From assembly GCA_023807065.1 (NCBI GenBank), contig JAJJLU010004641.1:1-10840 (forward strand): a stretch of 10,840 nt of DNA. The letters are read 5' to 3'. Source of the DNA: Isotricha intestinalis. Its lineage: Eukaryota > Ciliophora > Litostomatea > Vestibuliferida > Isotrichidae. This document shows positions 1 to 8,259 of this stretch, piece by piece (position 1 is the stretch's first letter; every line of letters starts with the position of its first letter). The notes below the pieces were generated by a model, which was not told the origin of the DNA, searched no databases, and saw only the letters and a list, made by a program, of their open reading frames with translations. Made by a program: the position numbers and the translations under genes.

Positions 1-2
1 AT

Positions 3-905
3 ACTTTTTATAAATTTGGAAAAGTAAAAGAAGTAAATTTAAATAATAAAGGATATAATTGTTATAGTAGACAAATAATAGAAACTAATTTAAGTGAATG
101 GGATAAAAAATTTAAAAATGAAAAAAATGAAATATATATTAAAAGAAATACTGAAAATTTTTTTGATAAAGCTGAAAATACTTCTTCTTTTATGAATACA
201 ACAAGTAAATAACTACAAAATAAATTAAATACAAGTATATTCAAATGAAAATAATAGTTCAATTATTCATTAAAATGAAAAAAAATAGATGGAAAAAAAG
301 ATAAATGTATTATAAATGCAATATAAAAAAAATAATTGAAAATAAAAAAGATAATTATTCTTTTGATAAAAATCAATGTATTCGTAAATTTATTTATAGT
401 GATTTAAATAATAAGAATAAGAGTAAATGTAAAGAATTTAATAAAAAATAAAAAAAAATTTATTTTCAAAAAAAGACAAATTTAAATAATTCTTCATCAA
501 TATATAAAAATAATTATTTTAATAAATCAAAACCAATTTCTTTAAATTTAAATATAAATGAAGAGAATAATAATATTTAAAAGAATATCAAATATAAATC
601 ATCATTCAATTGATGCTTCTTCAAATAATCATAACTTTTAGAAAAAATATGTTAATACCTAAATAAAAAAAAAAATATATTTCAAAATTATCCACTTAAA
701 ATCAACAAAAAGAGATAAATCAAAAAAAATCAACAATCTTTCATTTGAAAGAAATAATTATTCTCAAAATAATATTTCAAATATTTCTTCTGATATTTCT
801 AAAGAAAAGAAAAAAAAGAAAAAAAAATTAAATTAAAAAATTGATTAAATAACTTGAAAAACAAAATGAAATTAATAAACTTTATGTAAGTGATATAAAT
901 CAGCA
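3..905 (+). pseudogene. Decayed low-complexity, coiled-coil protein gene
   Basis: This stretch has no intact gene, but coding-like frames follow one another on the plus strand. Frame 3 is open from the window edge to TAA 210-212 (motif GYNCYSRQIIETNLSEWDKK). Frame 2 runs from ATG 305 to TAA 449-451 and, read past it, on to TAA 578-580 (Cys-containing, then Asn/Ser-rich). Frame 3 is open from about 672 to TAA 834-836, with a Ser/Asn-rich part ending in a Lys run. Frame 1 then reads a short coiled-coil-like piece with LEKQNEINKLYVSDI, interrupted by TAA 850-852. Residue composition is protein-like, and the changes of frame without loss of sequence point to small indels. The product is not recognised. 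It may be one gene or two, and its 5' end lies outside the window. It could also have been continuous with the next pseudogene. Confidence 0.5.
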
Positions 906-2239
906 CAAGGTGGTTATGGATATTTTAGTTGTTTTCTTATTAAAAACAGAATAGTTGCTTTTCTTTATTTTGAAGATAAAGATGGAAGGAGTATAGCACT
1001 TGAAATAAGAGAATTAATTGGTAATTCATATAATTATGATTTTAATTATCATATAGAAGCAAAAATTGAAGATAAATATTTTTCTCCAAATATAATTTAT
1101 AATGATTTTTGATCATATAGATAATAAAAGATTAGTCTTTATAACATCCAAATATTCTTATAATTCATATAATTCATTATATTATATATTAATTGACTTA
1201 TTTAATAACTATGATAATTTTATAATTAGAAGTTATAAATTTGATAATAGTATTTAAGGATTAGATAAAGATATTAGAGTATACACTATAATGGATATAT
1301 AATAACTACATTTACTTCATTTAAAAATTCAACACTTATTTTTTTGGATATGCAAATGGAACAGATTTTGAAATAGATATATCTATTTATCTTATGGATA
1401 CTGGATATTATAATGAAACAAATAATTTATTTAATAAATTAATGGAATCTTGTGTAATAAATAATAATATATTTGGATATGAAATGGTCCCTAAAATTAA
1501 TTTGTTCTATTATCCTGATGAAATATTATTTTACAATGGCTCAGGAAATACAAAAGAAGTTATTAGATTATCTTTGAATACGACATTTGATGCAAATCAT
1601 ACATTATATCAAAATAAAACTTTGAATCAAAATAATAAATTATATTACATAGAATATCAATTTTTAGTTAAAGAGCCTGAATATAATAAATTTTGCCAAA
1701 CAACAAAAATAATTTCTGAGAATCCACGAGGAAGATTTGAATTTGAATTTATTTCAAAAACATTTTATGGAAGAACAAAAATATTATATTTTAAATTATG
1801 TCATAATTATTGTGATTCGTGTATAGAATTAGGCATATCAGAAATAGAACAAAAATACTTTAATTACTCTGAAAATTATATATATGATTATTTTTATTAT
1901 TTAAAGAAAAATAATTTTTTATGTATACCTGAAGGATATTTAATTGATTATGAAACACGTTTAATTAAAAAATGTGAATCTACACAATATAAATTTTTTT
2001 ATTTATCAAATGGAAAAAGAATATGTTTTAAATAAGATTATGATTGCCCTCCTGATTTTCCTTATTTTAATAATAGCAATAATGAATGTTTAAATCAATA
2101 TTTTTTTCATCAATACTTACTAACACACTATACTAACTAATTTTATCTCAGACATACAGACTAATGTTATATCAAATAATAGCTCAACTTCTGAAACTAA
2201 TATTATATATAATATTTTGAGTATTAAGAAAATCTTTTA
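894..2239 (+). pseudogene. Decayed Cys-rich extracellular or surface glycoprotein
   Basis: Several frames join into one protein-like reading. Frame 3 (894-1109) reads GGYGYFSCFLIKNRIVAFLY and ends at TGA 1110. Frame 1 takes over at about 1111 with FDHIDNKRLVFITSKYSYN and ends at TAA 1255. After two further frame changes frame 2 is open from 1325 to 2032; its first ATG is 1394, giving 213 codons. Beyond TAA 2033-2035 the same frame still reads DYDCPPDFPYFNNSNNECL, so this stop looks secondary. A last piece, NVISNNSSTSETNIIYN, runs to about 2237. The 213-codon part has six N-glycosylation sequons (N7, N48, N62, N68, N73, N157) and a CxxxCxxC cluster (C136, C140, C143) followed by spaced Cys (177, 194, 211), as in growth-factor-receptor-like Cys-rich ectodomains. 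No signal peptide or membrane anchor survives. The 1394-2035 frame alone is unlikely to be a complete gene. The family is not firmly identified. Confidence 0.7.
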
Positions 2240-2902
2240 AATTTTTATGACTTGCTTTTGTTAAAAATATTTTTTTTAATGGTACTATTCTTAGCATTAT
2301 TAAATTTAATCTTTTTTAAATTTATATTATAAAATCTATTCTTGTGCTTATTTAATTACGATTATGATAATTTTATACTTGTATTTGGTTCATAATTTAT
2401 TAAAAAATATTTAGTCATTCTCAAATCAGTTTTTCCTTTAATATTTAATTTTTTTGTAGCATTAAATAATTGATTACTTTTTCAATATTATTATTTTCAT
2501 TTTTTTCATAAAATTTTTATTATTTAATGGATATTGAGTTTGGCTTTTAATTATATTTAATTTATTTCCGTTATCAATATGAATAATTTTCTTTTGATAT
2601 TTCTTTTTATTGGAGAAGTATTATTCCCTTTTATTATTTTATTACCACTTGTTGTCATTTGTGAATGTTTTTTTTCTTTACTTGTAGCACTAAAAAGATT
2701 TATATTACTGTTATTAAATGTATAAATATCTCAGTTTTTTGTTTCAATATAAAAAAATATTTTATGGGAGACTAAAAGTTTTTGTTTGAAACACTGGTTG
2801 ATATATATGTATATTCTCTAATTTTTTAGAATTATTCGGAGATAATTTCTTTTTATTAACTTTGATATAATGTTTATTTTCTATATAATCAGAATCTTTC
2901 AT
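2224..2902 (-). pseudogene. Decayed Ser/Asn/Lys-rich protein gene
   Basis: On the minus strand ATG 2902 opens 46 codons (starts MKDSDYIENKHYIKVNKK) ending at TAA 2762-2764. A second frame then reads SNINLFSATSKEKKHSQM and on to about 2550. A third carries IIHIDNGNKLNIIKSQTQYP. A single frame from about 2470 down to the stop at 2224-2226 reads LFNATKKLNIKGKTDLRM and FYNINLKKIKFNNAKN, broken by three internal TAA codons. The related phrases NLFSATSKEKK and LFNATKKLNIK hint at an internal repeat. No domain is recognised. The 3' tip overlaps the end of the plus-strand surface-protein relic. The plus strand of this stretch shows no comparable reading. Confidence 0.45.
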
Positions 2903-2980
2903 TAATTCTATTTTTATTTTAAAATTTATTAGATTATAATTTTAACGTCTATAATAAAATTATAAGAAAATGATAATTAA

Positions 2981-3006
2981 ATTGGGGATTGGGCCCAATC
3001 CCCAAT
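2981..3006. repeat. Perfect 26-bp GC-rich palindrome
   Basis: The two 13-base arms are exactly self-complementary around GGG|CCC, with arm unit GGGGATTGGG. A further AATCCC follows at 3004-3009, partly overlapping the right arm. This is a sharp GC island in a background of nearly pure A and T. It lies about 145 bases beyond the stop of the kinase-like frame. It could fold into a hairpin in DNA or RNA. The same unit recurs at 5557-5614 on the other side of that gene. Confidence 0.9.
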
Positions 3007-3151
3007 CCCTATATTATTAAGAATTATAATTAATAGTATAATAATATTTAAATTAATTAATTATTAAATTTATTTTTTTAATAAATGTTAATAATCAGTA
3101 ATTTTCATAAAAATAATAATTTTTAACTTAGTTATGATAAAATTATAATGA

Positions 3152-3799
3152 TTAATATTGATATTGCGAAAAGAACGGATGATTATAAAAGTCATTATAA
3201 TTTGTAATACTTTCTTTAGTATTATACTTAATTAGCCTATATAATAAATCATAGAACAATTTATCATTATAAAAATCATCCTTTTTAACAATATTATCTT
3301 TTGTCAAATTATCTATCCATTTATCTCTTCTTTCGCTTATACTTAAAAGAATAGCTCTCTTTCTATTATCTTTGCTCTCTAAATCTTGATTTTCTTTAAT
3401 TTCATTATATAATTTTATTAAACGTGGATATTCTGAATGATCGAAATCATCAGCTTTTATGGGATTCTCTTCTAAAACATATTTCTTATATAAAATAAAA
3501 TCTTTTTCTTTATAAAAAGATAAACTATTAGAATATAATATATATAAAGTAATCCCTATATTGAATAATTCATATTGCATTTTTTCTTCTGGTTTTATTT
3601 TTTTTTTAATTATGGAGGGATGATAATATAAATAAGAAAAGAAATTATTATCAAATTCATAAATCCCCTTTTCACTTAAAAAAACATCAAAATTATTTTT
3701 TTTTGCATTTGTATATTTTATTAATATATTTTCTGGATTAATACTTCTTTCCCCAAATTCTCCTATTAAATTTATGAAACAATCTTTTAATTGAAGCAT
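3152..3799 (-). CDS. C-terminal half of the pseudokinase domain (continues the upstream gene)
   Basis: These 215 codons look like the C-lobe of a protein kinase rather than a separate gene. Residues 17-24 (ERSINPEN) sit where the catalytic loop HRDxKxxN belongs: His and Asp are replaced by Glu and Ser, the Lys by Asn, and only the final Asn (N24) is kept. Residues 41-46 (LSEKGI) replace the DFG motif region, with Glu and Lys instead of Asp-Phe. Residues 77-90 (ELFNIGITLYILYS) match the helix-F DxWSxG segment. The C-terminus, with YNHPFF at 205-210, matches the usual end of the kinase fold. Loss of both catalytic Asp residues argues for a pseudokinase. Its first Met lies within what should be helix E, and the frame overlaps the preceding one by 13 bases. 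The simplest reading is one gene carrying a one-base frameshift in a short A run, or a sequencing error. Confidence 0.75.
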   Translation of the reverse strand: MLQLKDCFINLIGEFGERSINPENILIKYTNAKKNNFDVFLSEKGIYEFDNNFFSYLYYHPSIIKKKIKPEEKMQYELFNIGITLYILYSNSLSFYKEKDFILYKKYVLEENPIKADDFDHSEYPRLIKLYNEIKENQDLESKDNRKRAILLSISERRDKWIDNLTKDNIVKKDDFYNDKLFYDLLYRLIKYNTKESITNYNDFYNHPFFSQYQY

Positions 3800-5469
3800 A
3801 ATTTTATTAAATTGGGAGGAAGTCCATATGGCTTAATTTTTTTTAAATAGTTATGTAAATTATCATCATAAATATCAACTACCATATTATATGAATTATC
3901 ATGAAGGGTGAATAACTCTCTCAAAGTACTTGAATTTTTTGATTCTTTTAATTTTTTTAAAAGGTAAGTTAATTGATTATAATATTTTTCATCATATGAT
4001 GCATAATCTTCATCAAATATTTCTTTTATATATACCATTTCATTATTTTTTAAATCTTTAGCTTTCATTATCCTTTTAATAAAACCTTTATTCTCATTAG
4101 ATATTGTTTCAATTATTAAATATTTTCCATTATCTAAAAATTCTAAATCTTTCCCTGCAATGTTTTTTGTGATTATATTTCTTTTCAATAAATCATTAAT
4201 TTTTTCCTTATTTTCATAAAATACATTATATTTTTCTTTAAATTTTCCATTATAATTCAAAATTATTTTTACATTATCATTATCATTATTATTATATATA
4301 ATATCTTTTATAATAAATGAAGAACCTGGGAAAAATAAAATTTCTTTTTCTTTTGTAAAAGCCGAAAAATTTTGAATATCTGCGTTACTTTCTTGATTAT
4401 CAATATTATAATTTTCTAAAATGAATAAAACTCTTAAAAATTTATTATCAGATTTTTTTAAAAAATTCATTGCTTCTGATTCAATTTCACTAAAAGATAA
4501 AAATGCTTTTGAAAAAGCAACAATATTATTCAATTTACCTTTTTTTTTATAATCCATTATTTTTAATACTTCATTTTTATTTATCATAGAACCTCTATAT
4601 AAAAATTGACCAGTAAATGATGAAAATGATTTTATTTCTATTCCATTATATAATATTTTTATATAAGTTTTATAATAATCATTCATTTTTGATTTCATAA
4701 GGTCATTATTTATTGTCTTATAAAATTCAGTTTCATAAGTATATGTTCTTGCAGAATATTTACTAAAAATTTGTAAAGGAATATTTTTAAAATATTTCAG
4801 ATTGAAATATAAATCGTTTAAATCTTTATTATCATATGATAAAAAATAATCAATTAATCTTTTTATTTCTTCTTCTTTTATAGGTTCATTTGTAATAATT
4901 TCTTTATAAAGTGCTGGAGCTAGCAAATCATCTTCATTTTGTAAGTATTCAAAAGTTAGAACACCTTCAAAATTTTTTTTTTCGAGTATTCTTTTTTTTA
5001 TTTCATATTTTTGACCTAATTTGAATGATTCAATTTTATTCACTAATTCTTTAAAGGTTGATACTACTCCTCCTGGATTATAAAATGAGTCATTTATTTC
5101 ATTTAATGTATCATAAGATAAAATATGCTCTTCATCGGGCTTGTTTCTTATTAATATTTTTTCAAATCTTTCAGAAGTAAAAATAACTACATAAGGAATG
5201 TTGATTATTTTATTTATGTTTTTTTTGAAGTATTGTAAATATCTACCCCATAATCTTCCACTTATTATTGAGAAAATAGGAGCAAATGTATTTGAATAAT
5301 ATTTAGTGAAACCTTCTTCTAAATTATCATATGTTAGTAAAGAATTTGTTAATAATTTTAATTCTTTCATGATATTTTTATTATAAGAACTATTTATATT
5401 TTCATCAAACCAAATAATTTCAAATAAATTAATCTTATTACTTTTATTTTGTCCTGCATCCACCTCCAT
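3787..5469 (-). CDS. Receiver-like / ADP-ribosyltransferase / kinase N-lobe multidomain protein
   Basis: This 560-codon frame has three parts. Residues 15-150 form an alternating alpha/beta domain with FEIIWFDENI, SIISGRLWGRY and IPYVVIFTS, resembling a receiver-like or Rossmann-like sensor fold (inference). Residues 235-390 carry the three marks of the R-S-E class of ADP-ribosyltransferases: R292 in FLYRGS, the strand AFLSFS (322-327), and EKE at 374-376 in FTKEKEILFFPGSSF. The ExE spacing is typical of enzymes that modify arginine. Residues 448-545 look like a kinase N-lobe, with K482 in VYIKEI as the beta-3 Lys, but the glycine-rich loop is nearly absent. The frame stops abruptly just after the hinge and helix-D region; the C-lobe continues in the next frame (3152-3799). 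ATG 5469 is the first Met and opens directly into the domain. No signal peptide is seen, so an intracellular role is likely. Substrate unknown. Confidence 0.75.
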   Translation of the reverse strand: MEVDAGQNKSNKINLFEIIWFDENINSSYNKNIMKELKLLTNSLLTYDNLEEGFTKYYSNTFAPIFSIISGRLWGRYLQYFKKNINKIINIPYVVIFTSERFEKILIRNKPDEEHILSYDTLNEINDSFYNPGGVVSTFKELVNKIESFKLGQKYEIKKRILEKKNFEGVLTFEYLQNEDDLLAPALYKEIITNEPIKEEEIKRLIDYFLSYDNKDLNDLYFNLKYFKNIPLQIFSKYSARTYTYETEFYKTINNDLMKSKMNDYYKTYIKILYNGIEIKSFSSFTGQFLYRGSMINKNEVLKIMDYKKKGKLNNIVAFSKAFLSFSEIESEAMNFLKKSDNKFLRVLFILENYNIDNQESNADIQNFSAFTKEKEILFFPGSSFIIKDIIYNNNDNDNVKIILNYNGKFKEKYNVFYENKEKINDLLKRNIITKNIAGKDLEFLDNGKYLIIETISNENKGFIKRIMKAKDLKNNEMVYIKEIFDEDYASYDEKYYNQLTYLLKKLKESKNSSTLRELFTLHDNSYNMVVDIYDDNLHNYLKKIKPYGLPPNLIKLCFN

Positions 5470-5556
5470 TGATTTAATTTTTTGTAACTGAATGTTATAT
5501 TAAATAATTAAATAAAAAATAATTTTCAAATAAAAATATAAAAAATAAGATGTAAT

Positions 5557-5614
5557 GGGGATTGGGATTGGTTATTGGGCCCAATCCCCAATAATCAATC
5601 CCCAATCCCAATCC
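5557..5614. repeat. Compound GC-rich inverted repeat of the GGGGATTGGG unit
   Basis: The left half is G-rich (GGGGATTGGG at 5557-5566, then ATTGG, TTATTGGG). The right half is C-rich, with CCCAATCCCC at 5580-5589, CCCCAATCCC at 5600-5609 and AATCC after it. The halves meet at GGG|CCC (5579/5580), as in the 2981 element, and can pair imperfectly as a long hairpin. The G tracts of 4, 3, 2 and 3 also allow a weak G-quadruplex. The element starts 88 bases upstream of ATG 5469, so it also presents several CCAAT/ATTGG boxes in promoter position. Whether it is regulatory, a mobile fold-back element or a minisatellite cannot be decided from one window. Confidence 0.8.
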
Positions 5615-5702
5615 TCAATTTTAATATAAAAATATTTAATCATTTTCTATTACAAATTAATGTTTTATTATAAATTAATTAAATACATTAAATTTTATTC
5701 AA

Positions 5703-6195
5703 TTAAATTAAATGAATGAGTATTTCTTTCAATTTCTTTATTATATTCTTTATATAATTTAATAATTTTATAATTTCCTTTTCATCTCCATTTATTCCTA
5801 AATTTTTCTGTATAGCTTCAACCATTTTTTCTTCCTGTTATTTCTTTTTCTTCTTACTAATATTTTTATTTTTTTTTGTCATTTTTTTAATAACATTACA
5901 AATACATTCCACATTTTATCCAGATAATTCATTTTTATTTATTTTTTTTAATTTTTCTATTTCACATATAATTTCACCATTAACATAAATACATATTTGA
6001 TATCCACCAAATATAATTAATTTATTAACATAGAATTTTGTTAATTTTCTGCTTTATTACATAAATAATATAATAATTAAGCTTGATTTAAAAATTGAAT
6101 AAAATATAATACATTATAATTATTATCATTATCAAGTCCAAATCCTAATTCATTTTTTAATGATAATTCTCTAGGAGATAATGTTACAACAAATC
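5703..6195 (-). pseudogene. Decayed gene of unknown function
   Basis: Reading leftward, a first frame near 6195-6085 gives VTLSPRELSLKNELGFGL and then stops. A second frame starts after the stop at 6054-6056 and runs to the final stop at 5703-5705, with two internal TAA codons (5916-5918 and 5838-5840). It reads KLIIFGGYQICIYVNGEI, then EIEKLKKINKNELSG, NVECICNVIKKMTKKNK, a Lys run and EEKMVEAIQKNLGINGDE. The beta-rich part followed by a Lys-rich, probably helical tail is protein-like. No family is recognised. It lies just upstream of the ART gene on the same strand, separated by the GC-rich inverted repeat. Confidence 0.5.
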
Positions 6196-6229
6196 ACCTT
6201 CTATAATAAATAAATTAACTATAGTAGTA

Positions 6230-7490
6230 AAGAGAAATTTCAAACAACAAATGTATCACCAAAAAAAAAAGTTTAAAATTTTTGGAAATTCAAACTGTAA
6301 AAATGAAACAAATAATTCAGGGCAAATAAATATTCAAAAACTAAATCTTTAATTCCATATAAAAATCAATTAATAATTAATAATGGTAATTCAAGTAATT
6401 TAACAAATATGATATTAAATAATAATATAAAAACAGGTAAAATAAGAGAAAATAATAATAAAGAAGGTAAAAATGAAATAAAAGAATTTAAAATTGAAAA
6501 TGATAATAAAGGAAAATGAAAATTATTATAATAAAATTATATTAAGTAATTCTCATGAAAGAAAAAGATATTAAAAATATAATAAATTCAATAAAAATTG
6601 ATAAACCTTCAATTTTGTCATAAATTCAAAAAATCAGATTTAAAATTATTTCAAGATAATATTAAAAAATCAAAAAATAATTTATCCTTAAGTAATAAAT
6701 TAATAGCATTAAACAAAAGTCAAAACGAAATAAAAATAATTTAAATAAAACCAAAACAAAATGTCAGTGGAAGAAATAAAAGAAAAATTAATAAATGAAT
6801 TAAATTCCCAAAATCCAAATGTAATAAATTACAATAAATACATTGAAAATATAGAAAAATCATTATCAAATGATAAATAAATAAACAACAATACAAAAAA
6901 ACATAAAAAACTTACAATTAAAATTAACTGAAAACAAAGATTTAATAATAGGATTTAAAAATTTAAAAATAAACAATATAATATGGAATTGAATATTCAC
7001 AAAATGGAGATTATTACATAGGTGAATTTTTAAATAATAAAAAGAATGGAAATGGAATATTAAAAAAAGGAACAATATACGAAGGTACATTTAAAAATAA
7101 TAAATATAATGGTAAATTAATTCAATTAGATGGAGAAATTTTTATTAGTGAATGGGAAGAAGGAAAAAGGAAATGGAATTCGTAATCATAATAATGGAGA
7201 TAAATATATTGATAATTATAAAAATAATTTAAAAAATGGAGAATTATTTTTTTTCAAATGGAAATTTTTATGAAGGAGAATTAAAGATAATATTTTTTTT
7301 TGATAAAGGTGTTTTTGATTTGAATAATGGAGATCGTTGGAAATTTTAAAAAGGGAATAATTAATGGAAATAGGATTTTTAAAAATAATAACGGAGAAAT
7401 GTATAATGGTCATTTTTTTAATGGAAAAACAAACATGGTATTGGAAAGTTTTTTGATAAAAATGGAAATTTACTTTATTCTTGATATTGG
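6230..7490 (+). pseudogene. Decayed MORN-repeat protein gene
   Basis: The 5' half is Asn/Lys-rich and pieced together from several frames: 6322-6516 (SLIPYKNQLIINNGNSSN), 6555-6623, 6619-6744 (KKSDLKLFQDNIKKSKNN) and ATG 6761 to TAA 6878-6880. The 3' half holds MORN repeats, the YxGxxxxGxxxGxG hairpins that often bind membranes or act as scaffolds. Frame 1 (6982-7182) reads NGDYYIGEFLNNKKNGNG and KGTIYEGTFKNNKYNG. Frame 2 from 7169 reads NNGDKYIDNYKNNLKNGE. Another frame has SNGNFYEGEL at about 7255-7285, and 7327-7440 has GNFKKGIINGNRIFKNNNGE and MYNGHFFNG. At least four frameshifts, several beside A or T runs, break it. The open frame 7327-7614 is a MORN tail that runs out of frame into a Phe/Tyr-rich nonsense end. 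About six or seven repeats can be counted. Confidence 0.75.
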
Positions 7491-7968
7491 AATATGGATT
7501 AGTTTGTTCGAGATAAAATTGTTGATTAATTTAGTTAAATTTGTAGATTATTTTTTTTTTTGTTTTTTTTATTATAAGGATGTTTTTTTAAATTATATTT
7601 ATTATAGATTTTGATTTTTTTATCTTGTTTCTTTTGTTTTTTTTATTTCAATTTATTATTTTTATATTTTTTGTTTATTAAATATATATAAGTATTTGAA
7701 TACTCTTTTTTATTTTATAAAATAAAAGTTAGAATAATCAATTAATTTTAAAATTTAAAAAAAAGAAAAAAAGAAAAATTAGAAATATAAAAAATAATGT
7801 ATTAATTTAAATAATGAAGAATAATGAATTTAATTTTGTAATATCGTTATTAAAAAATCAAAATAAAGTAAAATAAAATAATAAATCAATTAATTCTATT
7901 AAAACAAATATTCTAATTTTTATCTTTTTTATTATATTCATTTTTATCAAAATTTATTGTTACCTCTA
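7491..7968. other. AT-rich stretch with no recognisable gene
   Basis: Long T runs (about 7545-7680) are followed by mixed A/T and A-rich sequence (7680-7870). No frame on either strand has protein-like composition for more than a few codons, and no RNA gene or clear repeat is seen. It is probably spacer DNA or fully eroded sequence downstream of the MORN relic. Confidence 0.6.
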
Positions 7969-8184
7969 TTAGATTGTATAATAAATTTTGACAAAATTTA
8001 TTCCCTTAACATCTTTCTCAATTATATTATCATCAGAAACTTAATCAGTATATTATTTTTTAACATAATTAAAACTTAATAATTCATGAATTTATGATAA
8101 ACAAAGATTTGAACAATTTGTACAATTTAATCCAAATTTTAAAAGTAAAAAATAAGATAAAAACTCTTTTATTAATATACTTTT
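7969..8184 (-). pseudogene. Short decayed fragment with a Cys cluster
   Basis: One minus-strand frame from about 8184 down to the stop at 7969-7971 reads FLSYFLLLKFGLNCTNCSNL, then CLS, HELLSFNYVKK and SDDNIIEKDVKGINFVKI. It is interrupted by TAA at 8092-8094, 8053-8055 and 8041-8043. The CxxCxxxC pattern could be the remnant of a zinc-binding site, but it is too short to assign. The consistency of one frame across three stops suggests a gene relic rather than chance. Its 5' end nearly abuts the upstream region of the GTPase gene, on the opposite strand. Confidence 0.35.
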
Positions 8185-8259
8185 TTTTTAAAAAATAGTT
8201 AATTAATTATTTTCTAAAATAATTATAAAAAGATTTCTTCACAATTAATTTTATTAAAA

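Noticed and set aside
62..262. 66-codon minus-strand frame
   Set aside because: Phe/Leu-rich reading opposite to a better plus-strand protein-like frame (3-212).
6866..7090. 74-codon minus-strand frame
   Set aside because: Antisense of the MORN relic; composition is a by-product of A-rich coding sequence.
7216..7413. 65-codon minus-strand frame
   Set aside because: Antisense of MORN repeats, with no own signal.
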